A stretch of 64,000 bases of DNA, taken from Hymenobacter aerilatus. GTDB lineage: Bacteria; Bacteroidota; Bacteroidia; Cytophagales; Hymenobacteraceae. How positions within the stretch are numbered: the first letter of the stretch is position 1; each line of letters starts with the position of its first letter. Location: NCBI RefSeq assembly GCF_022921095.1, contig NZ_CP095053.1, forward strand, positions 3,514,501 to 3,578,500, given 5' to 3'. A model generated the notes under the pieces. That model saw nothing but the letters and a program-made list of their open reading frames with translations, was not told the DNA's origin and did not search any database. This document shows, piece after piece, positions 1-9,800 of this stretch. Made by a program: the position numbers and the translations under genes.

Positions 1-783
1 CCAGGGCATATGGGTAAGCTGCACCGTCGACCATAGCTCCCGTTGCCCATTGAGGTGCAACAGCACGCGGGCCGTGGTTTCCACGTCTTTCTGACAATAG
101 GTAACGATGCGCGCCAGGTTCTTTTCTCGCCAGTACACCTCCCCTACCTGCGAGCCGTCGATATCATCTTTGGGTGATGGAATATTGAAGGCACCAGCCA
201 ATAAGGCCAGCGACGTGTACCCTTTGTTGTCGCCAAACTTCCACATGTCCATCGTATCGAGCAGGTGAGGCAGGTCCCAAGGCTTATAGCCGGCAATGTC
301 GAGCATGGGGGGTAGGGAGATGCCGCAGATGACCATGCGGCGGCCTAAGTAGGCGTAATCAAACTCGCGGCCATTGTGGGCGCACAGGAAATAGCCATCG
401 GGCGAAGCGCCGGGGAAACGGCTGCGCAGGTCGCCGAAGGGTTTGTGGCGGTCCAGCAAGTCAGCAAAGCCTTTCAGCACCACGCATTCGTCATCGTCGG
501 CGAAGGACTTCACCCGAAACTCCAGTGTTTCATCGGGCAGCATCCGGAAGAAGCCTACTGAGATGCACACGATTTTGCCAAACTCAGCGTATAGCCCGGC
601 GTTGCCAAATAATTCACTGGTTGTTTTGCCCTCCGTAATTTCGCGCTGGTGCCTCTTGCCACAAAACGTATCCCATAACGCTTGCCGCTCGGTGCTTAGC
701 TTGCTGTGACAATCTTCGCAAGGAACCGTTTCTATATCAACAAGAAAGACCTTTGTCAGGTCGACGTGACGGAGGGCATTCAT
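1..783 (-). CDS. PolB-like 3'-5' exonuclease (3' end beyond window)
   Basis: The reading frame opens at an ATG ending at 783 and runs off the left edge without a stop, so the C-terminus is missing. The visible ~260 residues carry the three DEDD exonuclease motifs in order: Exo I as VDIET near residues 15-19, Exo II as CAHNGREFDY in the middle, and Exo III as YCQKDV near the visible end. This is the pattern of the predicted exonuclease family related to the proofreading domain of family B DNA polymerases (PF10108 type); no polymerase domain is seen. It probably trims 3' ends in DNA repair, but its substrate is unknown. It lies 76 bp downstream of sdpI on the same strand and could be co-transcribed with it. 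Confidence 0.8.
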   Translation of the reverse strand, partial: MNALRHVDLTKVFLVDIETVPCEDCHSKLSTERQALWDTFCGKRHQREITEGKTTSELFGNAGLYAEFGKIVCISVGFFRMLPDETLEFRVKSFADDDECVVLKGFADLLDRHKPFGDLRSRFPGASPDGYFLCAHNGREFDYAYLGRRMVICGISLPPMLDIAGYKPWDLPHLLDTMDMWKFGDNKGYTSLALLAGAFNIPSPKDDIDGSQVGEVYWREKNLARIVTYCQKDVETTARVLLHLNGQRELWSTVQLTHMPW

Positions 784-859
784 ACCAGCCGGAAATTATT
801 GGGTAGGGAGACTACTGCCGAAGATAGGAGTTTCGGGCTGATCCATCCCAAAATGTCCA

Positions 860-1519
860 TTACCCTAGTGTCTTCTCTTGTTGGCGGTACACGGCGTAGG
901 AGTACCCATAAGTGATGACCACCGAAGTTAGAATGAAAGTGACCAACAGAATATTAGCGACTCTAGCAGATACTATCACTGTAGCCACCATTGCTATCAT
1001 TCCTGACCAGAAAAACAACCGCCCGCCCAGCCGGTGGGTTTTCTCCCATATCGCAGGAAATTCCAGTGCCCACGGCGTCCGGATGCCCACAAAGTAGTTG
1101 GGCCGAACTGTTGTGAGATAGTTGCCGAGCAGTGCGAAGAAAATGCTTAGTGCCAGCGCTCCTCCTTTTCCCATCATTGTACCAGGATGCAGGGCTGCGT
1201 ATAAGCTCATGCAGACGAATACGCTCAAACCAGCTACCAAAGTCAGGCGGAGTTTCTGAAAGTTAGTAGCAACGCTATCTACGCGCCGCTTTGGGTCAAA
1301 GCGTGGCAACCACGTCAGCAGCAGATAGATGCCAAGCGGCATTGCTGCACACAGCCACCACATCGATTCCTTGGCGGTAAAGCCATTTGGCAACCCGTTT
1401 ATATCGAAGTGGGTAGGGATTTGCGCGGGCAACTCGCTCCATACCACTACCAGATAAATAGTAGGCAATAGCAGTAATACCAACGTCAGCAAATGCCAGA
1501 AGGAAAGGTTTGTTTTCAT
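860..1519 (-). CDS. sdpI: SdpI family membrane protein (DUF1648/SdpI)
   Basis: A 219-residue multi-pass membrane protein with about six hydrophobic segments. The N-terminal part has the DUF1648 signature (PAQIPTHFDINGLPNGF) and the C-terminal part the SdpI signature (RTPWALEFPAIWEKTHRLGG). In Bacillus subtilis SdpI gives immunity to the SdpC toxin and also sequesters the ArsR-type repressor SdpR at the membrane. Here it directly follows an SdpR homologue with a 39-bp gap, matching the sdpRI arrangement. No sdpABC-like toxin genes are visible nearby, so the ligand is unknown: it may be immunity to an outside toxin or an unrelated membrane-stress sensor. Confidence 0.85.
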   Translation of the reverse strand: MKTNLSFWHLLTLVLLLLPTIYLVVVWSELPAQIPTHFDINGLPNGFTAKESMWWLCAAMPLGIYLLLTWLPRFDPKRRVDSVATNFQKLRLTLVAGLSVFVCMSLYAALHPGTMMGKGGALALSIFFALLGNYLTTVRPNYFVGIRTPWALEFPAIWEKTHRLGGRLFFWSGMIAMVATVIVSARVANILLVTFILTSVVITYGYSYAVYRQQEKTLG

Positions 1520-1558
1520 AGAAGAGTTAGGATAGTATGTAGCAATGACAAGAACAGA

Positions 1559-1813
1559 TTATGCTTTAAACTGCATCAGCCACCCGATAATCTCATCAAA
1601 CACCGTCATGTTCAGCGTATAGGTCACGAACTGGCCCTGCTTGTCGCTGGTGACGAGGTCGGCTTGGCGGAGGAGGTCGAGGTGGTGGCTGATGGTGGGC
1701 TTGGAGAAATGGAAAGCCTCAGCAATGTCGCCGGCCGTACGGGGACCTTCGCGGAGCAGCTCCAGAATGGCGCGGCGGGTAGGGTCATTAAGAGCTTTGA
1801 AAAGAGCGTTCAA
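1559..1813 (-). CDS. sdpR: ArsR/SmtB-family autorepressor, SdpR-like
   Basis: An 84-residue single-domain winged-helix protein. The start MNALFKALNDPTRRAILELL and the recognition region HFSKPTISHHLDLLRQADLV are typical of ArsR family members of the SdpR subgroup. It lacks the metal-binding ELCVCDL motif of arsenic and zinc sensors, which fits a non-metal signal. It is the first gene of the sdpR-sdpI pair. A perfect 13-bp inverted repeat lies 7 bp upstream of its start codon and is the obvious autoregulatory operator. By analogy with B. subtilis, repression would be lifted when SdpI captures the repressor at the membrane; that mechanism is inferred. Confidence 0.85.
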   Translation of the reverse strand: MNALFKALNDPTRRAILELLREGPRTAGDIAEAFHFSKPTISHHLDLLRQADLVTSDKQGQFVTYTLNMTVFDEIIGWLMQFKA

Positions 1814-1820
1814 GTAGCAG

Positions 1821-1852
1821 TTTTATATTTAGACAAATATCTAAATATAAAA
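1821..1852. promoter_or_regulatory. Perfect inverted repeat, probable SdpR operator
   Basis: Left arm TTTTATATTTAGA (1821-1833) and right arm TCTAAATATAAAA (1840-1852) are exact reverse complements around a 6-bp spacer. AT-rich two-fold symmetry of this kind, immediately before an ArsR-family gene, is the usual operator architecture. It ends 7 bp from the sdpR start, so bound repressor would block transcription initiation or the ribosome-binding region. Confidence 0.75.
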
Positions 1853-2156
1853 TCGGAAGCATAGCCTTTTAAGAAAAAGTTTCTTGTAGTCTGACGCATT
1901 GTACTGCGTACGGACAATGTTCGGGTTTGCACGCCCCTACCCTGAATCCATGTGAGGCCGTAGCGGTTTCGTACTCAAGCTGCTGCTACCACATCGATTA
2001 CATCCAGCTGCATATCAAGTATAAAATACTATATAAATACATTTTAATTTCTTTTTAATGCCTTGTAATCAATAAGTTAAACGCATTATCGCGCTAAACC
2101 AATCTGAACAGCAAAAGGTACCGTAAGGCTGGAGTAGTACTATAAACCCTAGCACA
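1853..2156. other. Divergent intergenic region, no gene seen
   Basis: This stretch lies between the sdpR operator and the DUF4394 gene. Its right half (about 2015-2085) is strikingly AT-rich for this genome and probably holds the promoter of the DUF4394 gene. I see no RNA gene or long palindrome; one CCTACCC heptamer occurs near 1938. Confidence 0.4.
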
Positions 2157-3671
2157 ATGAAACATTCCTTTCTCAAAAACCTTGGTACACTGGCGCTTCT
2201 AGTTGGCCTATCGGGCGCTTTCACGTCCTGCAACGACGACTCAGACGACCCTAACGTCAATAAAATTGACCTCGGCTTTCAGGCACTTACCGACAACAAC
2301 CAGCTATTGTCGCTGAATGCCAATGATGCTGACGAATCGCCTACCCCAGTTACCATCACGGGCCTGCAAAGCGGCGAGAAAATCATGAGCATCGACTATC
2401 GCCCCGCCACCGGCCAACTATATGGGTTAGGTAGCACCAGTCGCCTCTACGTCATCAACCCTGCTACCGGCGCAGCGCGCGCCATAGGTAGTGGGCCGTT
2501 TACGCCGGCTATTAACGGCACGATGGCCAGCATCGATTTTAACCCTACTGTAGACCGCCTGCGTTTGGTAACGAACACCGGCCAGAATCTGCGCTTGAAT
2601 CCTGAAACTGGTGGCGTAGCGGCAACCGACGGTGCTATCAACGGAGTAACCAACGCGGCTATTTCGGCTGTAGCCTACACCAACTCGGTGTCGGGAGCCA
2701 GCGAAACGGTGCTCTACGACATTGACCCAGCCACGGATCGGCTGTACCGTCAAGACCCGCCCAACAACGGCACGCTGGTAGCCATCGGCGACCTGGGCGT
2801 GAACGTGACGGGCATGAGCGGCTTTGACATTGCAGCCGGCACTAACGATGCTTTTGCCGCTCTGACAGTCGACAACCGTTCGGGTCTGTATAAGATTGAC
2901 CTGACTTCGGGACGCGCTACGCGCTACGACGACTTTGACGATGACAACAACATCATCGGGCTGGCTATTCCTACCCAAGCGGTGGCTTATGGTGTAGATG
3001 CCAACAACAATTTTATCACTTTTAACCCTGCCAGCCCCCAAACGCAGGTGTCGAAACCGATTACAGGCGTGCAGAGTGGCGAGCAGATTGTGGGCATAGA
3101 CATGCGTCCTGCTAACGGTCAACTCTACGGCTTGGGTAGCACCAACCGACTGTATACCATCAATATGTCGTCGGGGGCAGCTGCGGTAGTAGGTACGGTA
3201 CTCCTACCACTCACCGGTACAGAGTTCGGTTTTGACTTCAATCCAACTGTAGACCGCATCCGCATTGTGAGCAATACAGGCGTAAATCTGCGCGTGAATC
3301 CAGCCGATGGTGTAGCTACAGTAGACGGTGTACTGAACCCAGGCACGCCCAGCATAACGGCTGCTGCTTATACCAACAACTTTGCTGGCGCTACGACCAC
3401 GGTGCTATATACCATTGATTCAAATACTGACCAACTTCATCGCCAAGAGCCACCCAACAACGGTACGCAGGTACCAGTGGGCGCGCTGGGTGTGAACACC
3501 ACCGGCGTGAACGGCTTTGACATTGGTGGCACCAGCGGCACTGGTTTCGCTGTGCTGACGGTAGGCACCAGCGCCAGCGTGTACACCATCAACCTGACCA
3601 GCGGTGCCGCCACCAAAGGCGCCGACCTCCCTACCCCCCTACGGGCTATGGCTGTGGGCTTGGGCTTCTAA
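2157..3671 (+). CDS. Lipoprotein with two tandem DUF4394 domains
   Basis: A 504-residue exported protein. The N-terminus has a hydrophobic stretch ending in the lipobox AFTSC near residue 26, followed by an acidic linker. The rest is an internal duplication of about 230 residues: each half contains LxxGEQI/KI-GIDxRPA-GQLYGLGST, FNPTVDRxRxVxNTGxNLRxNP, and a repeat of DRLYRQDPPNNGTLVAIGDLGV type. This is the DUF4394 family, probably a beta-propeller-like fold; its function is unknown. Cell-surface or periplasmic anchoring is expected. It stands alone, with a strong terminator behind it. Confidence 0.8.
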   Translation: MKHSFLKNLGTLALLVGLSGAFTSCNDDSDDPNVNKIDLGFQALTDNNQLLSLNANDADESPTPVTITGLQSGEKIMSIDYRPATGQLYGLGSTSRLYVINPATGAARAIGSGPFTPAINGTMASIDFNPTVDRLRLVTNTGQNLRLNPETGGVAATDGAINGVTNAAISAVAYTNSVSGASETVLYDIDPATDRLYRQDPPNNGTLVAIGDLGVNVTGMSGFDIAAGTNDAFAALTVDNRSGLYKIDLTSGRATRYDDFDDDNNIIGLAIPTQAVAYGVDANNNFITFNPASPQTQVSKPITGVQSGEQIVGIDMRPANGQLYGLGSTNRLYTINMSSGAAAVVGTVLLPLTGTEFGFDFNPTVDRIRIVSNTGVNLRVNPADGVATVDGVLNPGTPSITAAAYTNNFAGATTTVLYTIDSNTDQLHRQEPPNNGTQVPVGALGVNTTGVNGFDIGGTSGTGFAVLTVGTSASVYTINLTSGAATKGADLPTPLRAMAVGLGF

Positions 3672-3688
3672 GCTAGACACCCATATAG

Positions 3689-3722
3689 AAAAGGGGCGCC
3701 TGAAGTATCAGGCGCCCCTTTT
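3689..3722. terminator. Bidirectional intrinsic terminator
   Basis: A 15-bp perfect stem (3689-3703 with 3708-3722) around a 4-nt loop, GC-rich at the base of the loop and flanked by A and T runs on either side. It separates the converging DUF4394 and aspS genes and can serve both. Confidence 0.9.
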
Positions 3723-3739
3723 CTATTATAAGGTAACCC

Positions 3740-5506
3740 CTACTTCCCCGTTACCACATCCGTCTTAATACTCAACTCCTTCAGCTGCGCCTGCGAAATC
3801 TCGGAAGGCGAATCAATCATCACATCCCTACCCGAGTTGTTTTTGGGGAAGGCGATGAAGTCGCGGATAGAATCGGCGCCGCCGAAGAGGCTGCAGAGGC
3901 GGTCGAAGCCGAAAGCAATGCCACCGTGGGGCGGGGCGCCGTACTCGAAGGCGTCGAGCAGGAAGCCGAACTGCGCTTGCGCTTCCTCGGGGCTGAAACC
4001 GAGTAAGGAGAACATCTGAGCCTGCACGGCGCGGTCGTGGATACGGATGGATCCTCCTCCTACCTCTACCCCGTTGATGACCATATCGTAGGCGTTGGCG
4101 CGGGCCTGGCCGATGGTTTCGGGGTTGTTGAGCAGGGTCATGTCCTCAGGCTTAGGCGAGGTAAAGGGGTGGTGCATGGCGAAGTAGCGGCCTTCTTCTT
4201 CGATGTATTCGAGCAACGGGAAATCGACTACCCACAGCGCCGAGAAAGTATCTTTATCGCGCAGGCCGAGGCGCTGGCCCATTTCTAGGCGCAGCTCGCT
4301 TAGAGCCTTGCGGGTTTTGTCGGCAGGGCCGGCCAAGATCAGCAGCAAATCACCTTCGTTGGCGTTGAAGGCCGCTTTCCACTTTTGCAGCTCTTCCTGC
4401 GAGTAGAACTTATCTACCGACGACTTCACGTTGCCGCCGGCTTCTACGCGGGCGTATACCAAGCCGGTAGCACCTAGCTGGGGGCGCTTCACGAATTCCG
4501 TCAGCTCGTCTACCTGCTTGCGGGTGTAGGCGGCGCAGCTCATGGCGTTGATGCCCACCACCAACTCGGCATTGTCGAACACCGGGAAGCCCTGGCCTTT
4601 CACCACGTCATTCAGCTCTACAAACTTCATCTCGAAGCGCGTGTCGGGCTTGTCGTTGCCGTAGTAGCGCATGGCATCGGCATAGTCCATGCGGGGCAGT
4701 TTGCCAATTTCTAGGCCTTTCACCTCTTTGAAGAGGTATTGCACTAGGCCTTCGAAAGTATTCAGGATGTCTTCCTGCTCTACAAATGCCATTTCGCAGT
4801 CGATCTGCGTGAACTCGGGCTGACGGTCGGCGCGCAGGTCTTCGTCGCGGAAGCACTTCACAATCTGGAAGTAGCGGTCGAAGCCCGACACCATCAGGAG
4901 CTGCTTGAAGGTTTGGGGCGACTGGGGTAGGGCGTAGAACTCGCCGGGGTTCATGCGCGAGGGCACCACAAAGTCGCGGGCGCCTTCGGGCGTGCTTTTG
5001 ATAAGCACGGGGGTTTCTACCTCGATGAAGTTTTGCGCATCGAGGTAGCGGCGCACGGCCTGGGCCATGCGGTGGCGCAGCATCAGGTTCTGGCGTACGG
5101 GCGTGCGGCGCAGGTCCAAGTAACGGTACTTCATGCGCAGGTCGTCGCCGCCGTCGGTGTCGTCTTCGATGAGGAAGGGCGGCAGCTTAGCCGGGTTCAA
5201 CACCTCCAGGCTCTCCACCCGAATTTCGATGTCGCCGGTGGGCATCTTGTCGTTTTTGGAGTAGCGCTCGGCCACCTTGCCCGTCACCTGAATCACGAAC
5301 TCGCGGCCCAACTCACGGGCGGCTTCGCGCAGCGTTTCGGCTTCCTGGCCTTCTTCCAGCGTGAGCTGGGTGATGCCGTACCGGTCGCGCAAATCAATCC
5401 AGAAAATGCCGCCTTTGTCGCGGGTGCGCTGCACCCAGCCCACGAGTGTTACAGTTTGACCAGCATTTTCGAGGCGAAGCTCGCCATTGGTGTGCGTACG
5501 AAGCAT
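3740..5506 (-). CDS. aspS: Aspartyl-tRNA synthetase
   Basis: A 588-residue class IIb synthetase charging tRNA-Asp with aspartate. The order is an N-terminal OB anticodon-binding fold (about 15-105), then the catalytic core with motif 2 [16 protein letters not shown] (219-234), an inserted bacterial GAD domain (about 320-430), and motif 3 GIAFGFDRL near the C-terminus. The length is normal for bacterial AspRS. Whether it is discriminating or also makes Asp-tRNA-Asn cannot be decided without the rest of the genome. It has its own terminator at 3689-3722 and a repeat-bearing gap upstream. Confidence 0.97.
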   Translation of the reverse strand: MLRTHTNGELRLENAGQTVTLVGWVQRTRDKGGIFWIDLRDRYGITQLTLEEGQEAETLREAARELGREFVIQVTGKVAERYSKNDKMPTGDIEIRVESLEVLNPAKLPPFLIEDDTDGGDDLRMKYRYLDLRRTPVRQNLMLRHRMAQAVRRYLDAQNFIEVETPVLIKSTPEGARDFVVPSRMNPGEFYALPQSPQTFKQLLMVSGFDRYFQIVKCFRDEDLRADRQPEFTQIDCEMAFVEQEDILNTFEGLVQYLFKEVKGLEIGKLPRMDYADAMRYYGNDKPDTRFEMKFVELNDVVKGQGFPVFDNAELVVGINAMSCAAYTRKQVDELTEFVKRPQLGATGLVYARVEAGGNVKSSVDKFYSQEELQKWKAAFNANEGDLLLILAGPADKTRKALSELRLEMGQRLGLRDKDTFSALWVVDFPLLEYIEEEGRYFAMHHPFTSPKPEDMTLLNNPETIGQARANAYDMVINGVEVGGGSIRIHDRAVQAQMFSLLGFSPEEAQAQFGFLLDAFEYGAPPHGGIAFGFDRLCSLFGGADSIRDFIAFPKNNSGRDVMIDSPSEISQAQLKELSIKTDVVTGK

Positions 5507-5632
5507 GAGTTCAAGTCGATAGTTTCGGAATACGAAGGTAGGAAGGTAGCGCGGAAAAGGTGATATGAAGTTGCGGCATCGTCATTTCAACCAGCAGAGA
5601 AATCTTGCGTGTTGATGTGAGGTAGCAACTCT

Positions 5633-5720
5633 CATGCTGCGCACGGTCGAAGCATCTCGCCCGCTTCGTTGCTGGCAGCGCATTACTACTAAGCGAGATG
5701 CTTCGACTGCGCTCAGCATA
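5633..5720. repeat. Dispersed inverted repeat, family B copy 1
   Basis: Arms at 5633-5660 and 5693-5720 are imperfect reverse complements (about 28 bp) centred on GGTCGAAGCATCTCGC and GCGAGATGCTTCGACT. A second, more diverged copy is at 48025-48118. It fills the 352-bp gap between aspS and the ABC transporter gene, which otherwise shows nothing. This looks like a REP/MITE-type non-autonomous element; no transposase is in the window. Confidence 0.75.
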
Positions 5721-5858
5721 ACCTTCAACGTCAGCACACGAGTTTTTTCCGTGGGTCGATGAGTGCATTTAAATATCCTTCACCCAAAGCAACTTCCATA
5801 GTGTTTTTCCTATCTTATCCGCAGCATCCCTATTCCTTACCAATCAGAAAACAGAGCC

Positions 5859-6755
5859 ATGGAGCTTGTTATCGAGAACTTATCCAAAACGTACGGCAAC
5901 GGCGTGCGCGCCTTGCAAAACGTGTCGTTGCGCATCCCAACGGGCATGTTTGGCCTGCTAGGCCCGAACGGCGCCGGCAAATCGTCGTTGATGCGCACCA
6001 TTGCTACCCTGCAAGAGGCCGACAGCGGCAGCATCCAGCTGGGCGACATTGACGTGTTGCGCGACAAAGACGCTGTGCGGCGGGTGCTGGGCTATTTGCC
6101 ACAGGAGTTTGGCGTATACCCGAAAATTTCGGCCGAAGAGCTGCTCGACCATTTTGCCGTACTCAAAGGTCTGAGCGACAGCAAGCAACGGCGTGAGATA
6201 GTGCATGGCCTGCTCCAGCGCACCAACCTCTACGAAGTGCGCAAGAAGAACCTGGGCGGCTACTCCGGCGGTATGAAGCAGCGCTTTGGTATTGCGCAGG
6301 CGCTACTGGGCAACCCGCGCCTAATTATCGTGGATGAGCCCACGGCTGGCCTAGACCCCGCCGAGCGCAACCGTTTTCATAACCTGCTAGCCGAAATCGG
6401 GGAGAACATCATTGTGATTCTGAGCACGCACATTGTGTCCGACGTGAGCGACCTGTGCCGCAACATGGCCATCATCAACAAAGGCCAGGTGCTGCTCACC
6501 GGCGACCCGCTGCTGGTGATGCAGGAACTCACCGGCCAGCTCTGGCGCCGCACCATTGATAAGGAGCAACTGCCCGCTCTGCAACAGGAGCAGCAGGTGA
6601 TTTCGACGCGCCTGTTTGCCGGCCGCACCATCGTGCACGTGGTCAGCGACGCGCAGCCAGGGCCAGACTACGAAGGCATCACCCCTACCCTGGAAGATGT
6701 GTACTTCGCCCGCATCGCGCAGGCCGAACGGAAGGTAGCCGTGGCAGAGAGCTAA
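5859..6755 (+). CDS. ABC transporter ATP-binding protein
   Basis: A 298-residue ATPase with Walker A GPNGAGKSS near residue 38, signature YSGGMKQRFG, Walker B LIIVDEPTAGLDP, and an H-loop ILSTHIV. A C-terminal extension of about 70 residues follows the NBD, as in CcmA/NatA-type exporters. It is followed after 83 bp by the permease/M1-peptidase fusion, which is presumably its membrane partner. The substrate is unknown; in Bacteroidetes this pairing recurs next to peptide-processing functions. Confidence 0.92.
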   Translation: MELVIENLSKTYGNGVRALQNVSLRIPTGMFGLLGPNGAGKSSLMRTIATLQEADSGSIQLGDIDVLRDKDAVRRVLGYLPQEFGVYPKISAEELLDHFAVLKGLSDSKQRREIVHGLLQRTNLYEVRKKNLGGYSGGMKQRFGIAQALLGNPRLIIVDEPTAGLDPAERNRFHNLLAEIGENIIVILSTHIVSDVSDLCRNMAIINKGQVLLTGDPLLVMQELTGQLWRRTIDKEQLPALQQEQQVISTRLFAGRTIVHVVSDAQPGPDYEGITPTLEDVYFARIAQAERKVAVAES

Positions 6756-6758
6756 ACA

Positions 6759-6792
6759 CTAGCTTCCCTCCTTCTTTAAGGAGGAAAGCTAG
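6759..6792 (+). terminator. Hairpin between ABC ATPase and permease genes
   Basis: A 15-bp stem with one mismatch (6759-6773 with 6778-6792, loop CTTT). It is not followed by a clean T run, so it may attenuate read-through or protect mRNA rather than fully terminate between the two partner genes. Confidence 0.45.
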
Positions 6793-6838
6793 CTCCTAGC
6801 TTTCTTTCTAGTCACTCTCCTTTCGACTTTCCTCTTCC

Positions 6839-9800
6839 ATGTTTCTCGCTATTCTCAAGTTTGAACTCTGGTACCGGCTCCGACGGCCGGCTACGTATAT
6901 TTATTTTGCTATCCTACTCGCTATCAGTTTACTACTGATGCTGATGACGGGCGGTTTCTTTGAAGGCGTCACGGCTTCGGTGGGCAACAGCAAGGTGTAC
7001 ATCAACTCGCCGTTTGCGCTGAACGGCTTGATTAGTGTACTCACCATTGTGCCGGGTGTGCTGATTATCTCGGCCATGTTTGGGCCGGCTGTGCTGCGCG
7101 ATTTCGACAGCCGCATGCACCCGCTGCTTTACACGGCGCCTATTAGCAAGGCCGGCTATTTGGGCGGACGCTTCTTCGGAACGCTGCTCGTTACGTTGTT
7201 GGTACTCAGCGGCATTGGGGTAGGCCTGTGGATTGGCACGCTGTTTCCGGGCATCAACCCGACCAAGGTAGGACCGTCGCAGGTGGGTGCCTACCTGATG
7301 CCCTACCTCACGTTTGTGCTGCCGAATACGTTGTTTGCCGGGGCCATTTTCTTTGTGCTGGCTACCCTCACGCGGCAGGCGCTGAGCACCTACGTGGGCA
7401 GCATCGTGTTTCTGGTGCTCTACTTCACGGCCCAAAGTCAGCTCTCCGACCTCGACAACAAAACCCTGGCGTCCCTACTCGACCCCATGGGCAACGGGGC
7501 GCTGTCCCTGCTCACGAAGTACTGGACGCCCGCCGAGAAAAACACCCGCCTAATTGCGCCTACCGGGCTACTGGGCCTCAACCGCCTGCTATGGTTGGGC
7601 GTGGGGCTGCTGCTGGTGGCATTTTGCTACCTGCGGTTCCGATTTGGGCAAAGCGTAGACACAGTACGCTTGCGCCGTCTGCGGCCCGAAGAGGTGGGCC
7701 AAGCGGTGCAGCCGGTGGGCACACTGGTACTACCCCAGGTGCAGCAGGATTTCGGCACCAGCCAGCACCTGCGGCAGTGGGCCCGCCTGACGTGGCAGGA
7801 GCTGCGCGACGTGCTGCGCAGTCCTTACTTTATTGCTATTGTGGTGGCGGGCTTGGCGTTTCTACTCGCCTCGGCCCTGCAAATCGGCAAGATCTACGAC
7901 ACTCAGACGTACCCTGTAACGGGCCAGGTAATCGAGATTTTATCGGGCTCGTTTACGCTGTTTCTGCTGGCTATCATTACCTTCTACGCCGGGGAACTGG
8001 TGTGGCGCGAGCGGGATGCCCACATGAATCAGCTCTACGACGCCCTACCCATTCCGAACTGGGTGCCGCTGGCCTCGAAGCTGGTAGCGCTGCTACTCGT
8101 GCCGGTGGTATTGCTGGTGGTGGTGCTGGTGTTTGGGGTGCTCACGCAGCTTTCGTATGGCTATTATAACCTGGAAATTGGGCTGTACCTGCGCTGGCTG
8201 TTTGGGCTGAAGCTGCTAGACTACTGGCTGCTGGTGGTGCTAGCGGTGGTGGTGCAAGTTGTTGTCAACAACAAGTACCTGGGCCACCTCGTGATGATAC
8301 TCTACTATATGTTCGTGGCCTTTGTTGCCGGGCAGGTAGGGCTAGAGCACAACCTGCTGCTCTACGGCTCCGACCCCGGCGTGCGTTACTCGGCGCTTAA
8401 TGGATTTGGGCATTTCATTGGGCCGTACTTCTGGTTTAAAAGCTACTGGGCGGCGCTAGCCGTGGCCCTGGCGGTGGGGGCCAACTTGCTATGGGTGCGC
8501 GGCACCGAAACCACCTGGGCTACCCGGCAGCAGCTTGCGCAACGGCGTTTCAGCACTCCGGCCAAAGTCACGCTCACACTGGCGCTGCTGGCGTTTGTGG
8601 GGCTGGGCGCGTGGATTTTCTACAACACCAACGTGCTCAATAAGTACCGCACCGGCAAGCAAGACGAACAAGACCGCGTAGCTTATGAAAAGCAGTACAA
8701 GCGCCTCCAGCGCCTACCCCAGCCGCGCATTGTGGCCGTGAACGTGCAGGTCGATTTGTTTCCGGAGCGACAAGAGGCACGAGCGCACGGGCAATATTGG
8801 GTGCTCAACAAAACCCAGCAGCCTATTGACTCAGTGGTGCTGGATGTACTGAACACGGCCCGCATCCGGAAGCTGCAAGCCGGCCCCGGCGCCCGCAACG
8901 TACTGGCCGACTCTATCCAGGGCCTCTACGTGCAGCGCCTACCCCGCCCCCTGGCTCCCGGCGACTCCCTCCCCCTCTCTTTCGACCTGTACTACGCCGC
9001 GCCGGGCTTCGAGAATAGCACGCGCCGCACCAACATTGTAGAGAATGGCACCTTTATCAATAGTGGCATGATGCCCCACCTGGGCTACAGCGAAGGCAAC
9101 GAGCTAAGCGAGGAAGGCGCCCGCAAAAAGTACGGCCTCCAGCCTAAGCCGCGCATGCGCGCGCTGGGCGACACGGCCGCCCGCCAGAACACATACATTG
9201 CCCACGATGCCGACTGGGTGCGCTTCACAGCTACCGTCAGCACCACGCCCGACCAGATTGCACTGTCACCGGGCTACCTCCAAAAGGAGTGGCAGGAAGG
9301 CGGCCGCCGCTACTTCCGCTACGCTATGGACGCGCCGATTCTGAATTTCTACTCGTTTCAGTCGGCGCGCTATGCGGTGCGCCGGGCCAAGTGGAACAAC
9401 GTGGACATTGCCATCTATTACCAGCCTGGCCACGAGTACAACCTCGACCGCATGATTCGGGGTGTGAAGGATGGCTTGGCCTATTATTCCAAAAACTTCA
9501 GCCCCTACCAGCACCGGCAGGTGCGCATTGTGGAGTTTCCGGGGTACAGCAGCTTCGCGCAGTCGTTTCCCAACACTATTCCGTTTTCGGAGGGCATCGG
9601 CTTCATTGCCAAAGTGGATACCACCAACCCCGACGACGTGGACTACCCCTACTACGTGACGGCCCACGAGGTAGCGCACCAGTGGTGGGCGCACCAGGTA
9701 ATCGGGGCCGATGCGCAAGGCTCGACGCTGATGGTGGAAACGCTGGCCCAGTATTCGGCTCTCATGGTGATGAAGCAGAAGTACGGCGAGGCCATGATGC

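Noticed and set aside
2427..3122. 231-codon minus-strand frame over the DUF4394 gene
   Set aside because: Antisense shadow in a GC-rich gene; the translation is Arg/Val/His-rich with no domain, while the plus strand has a signal peptide and two conserved repeats.
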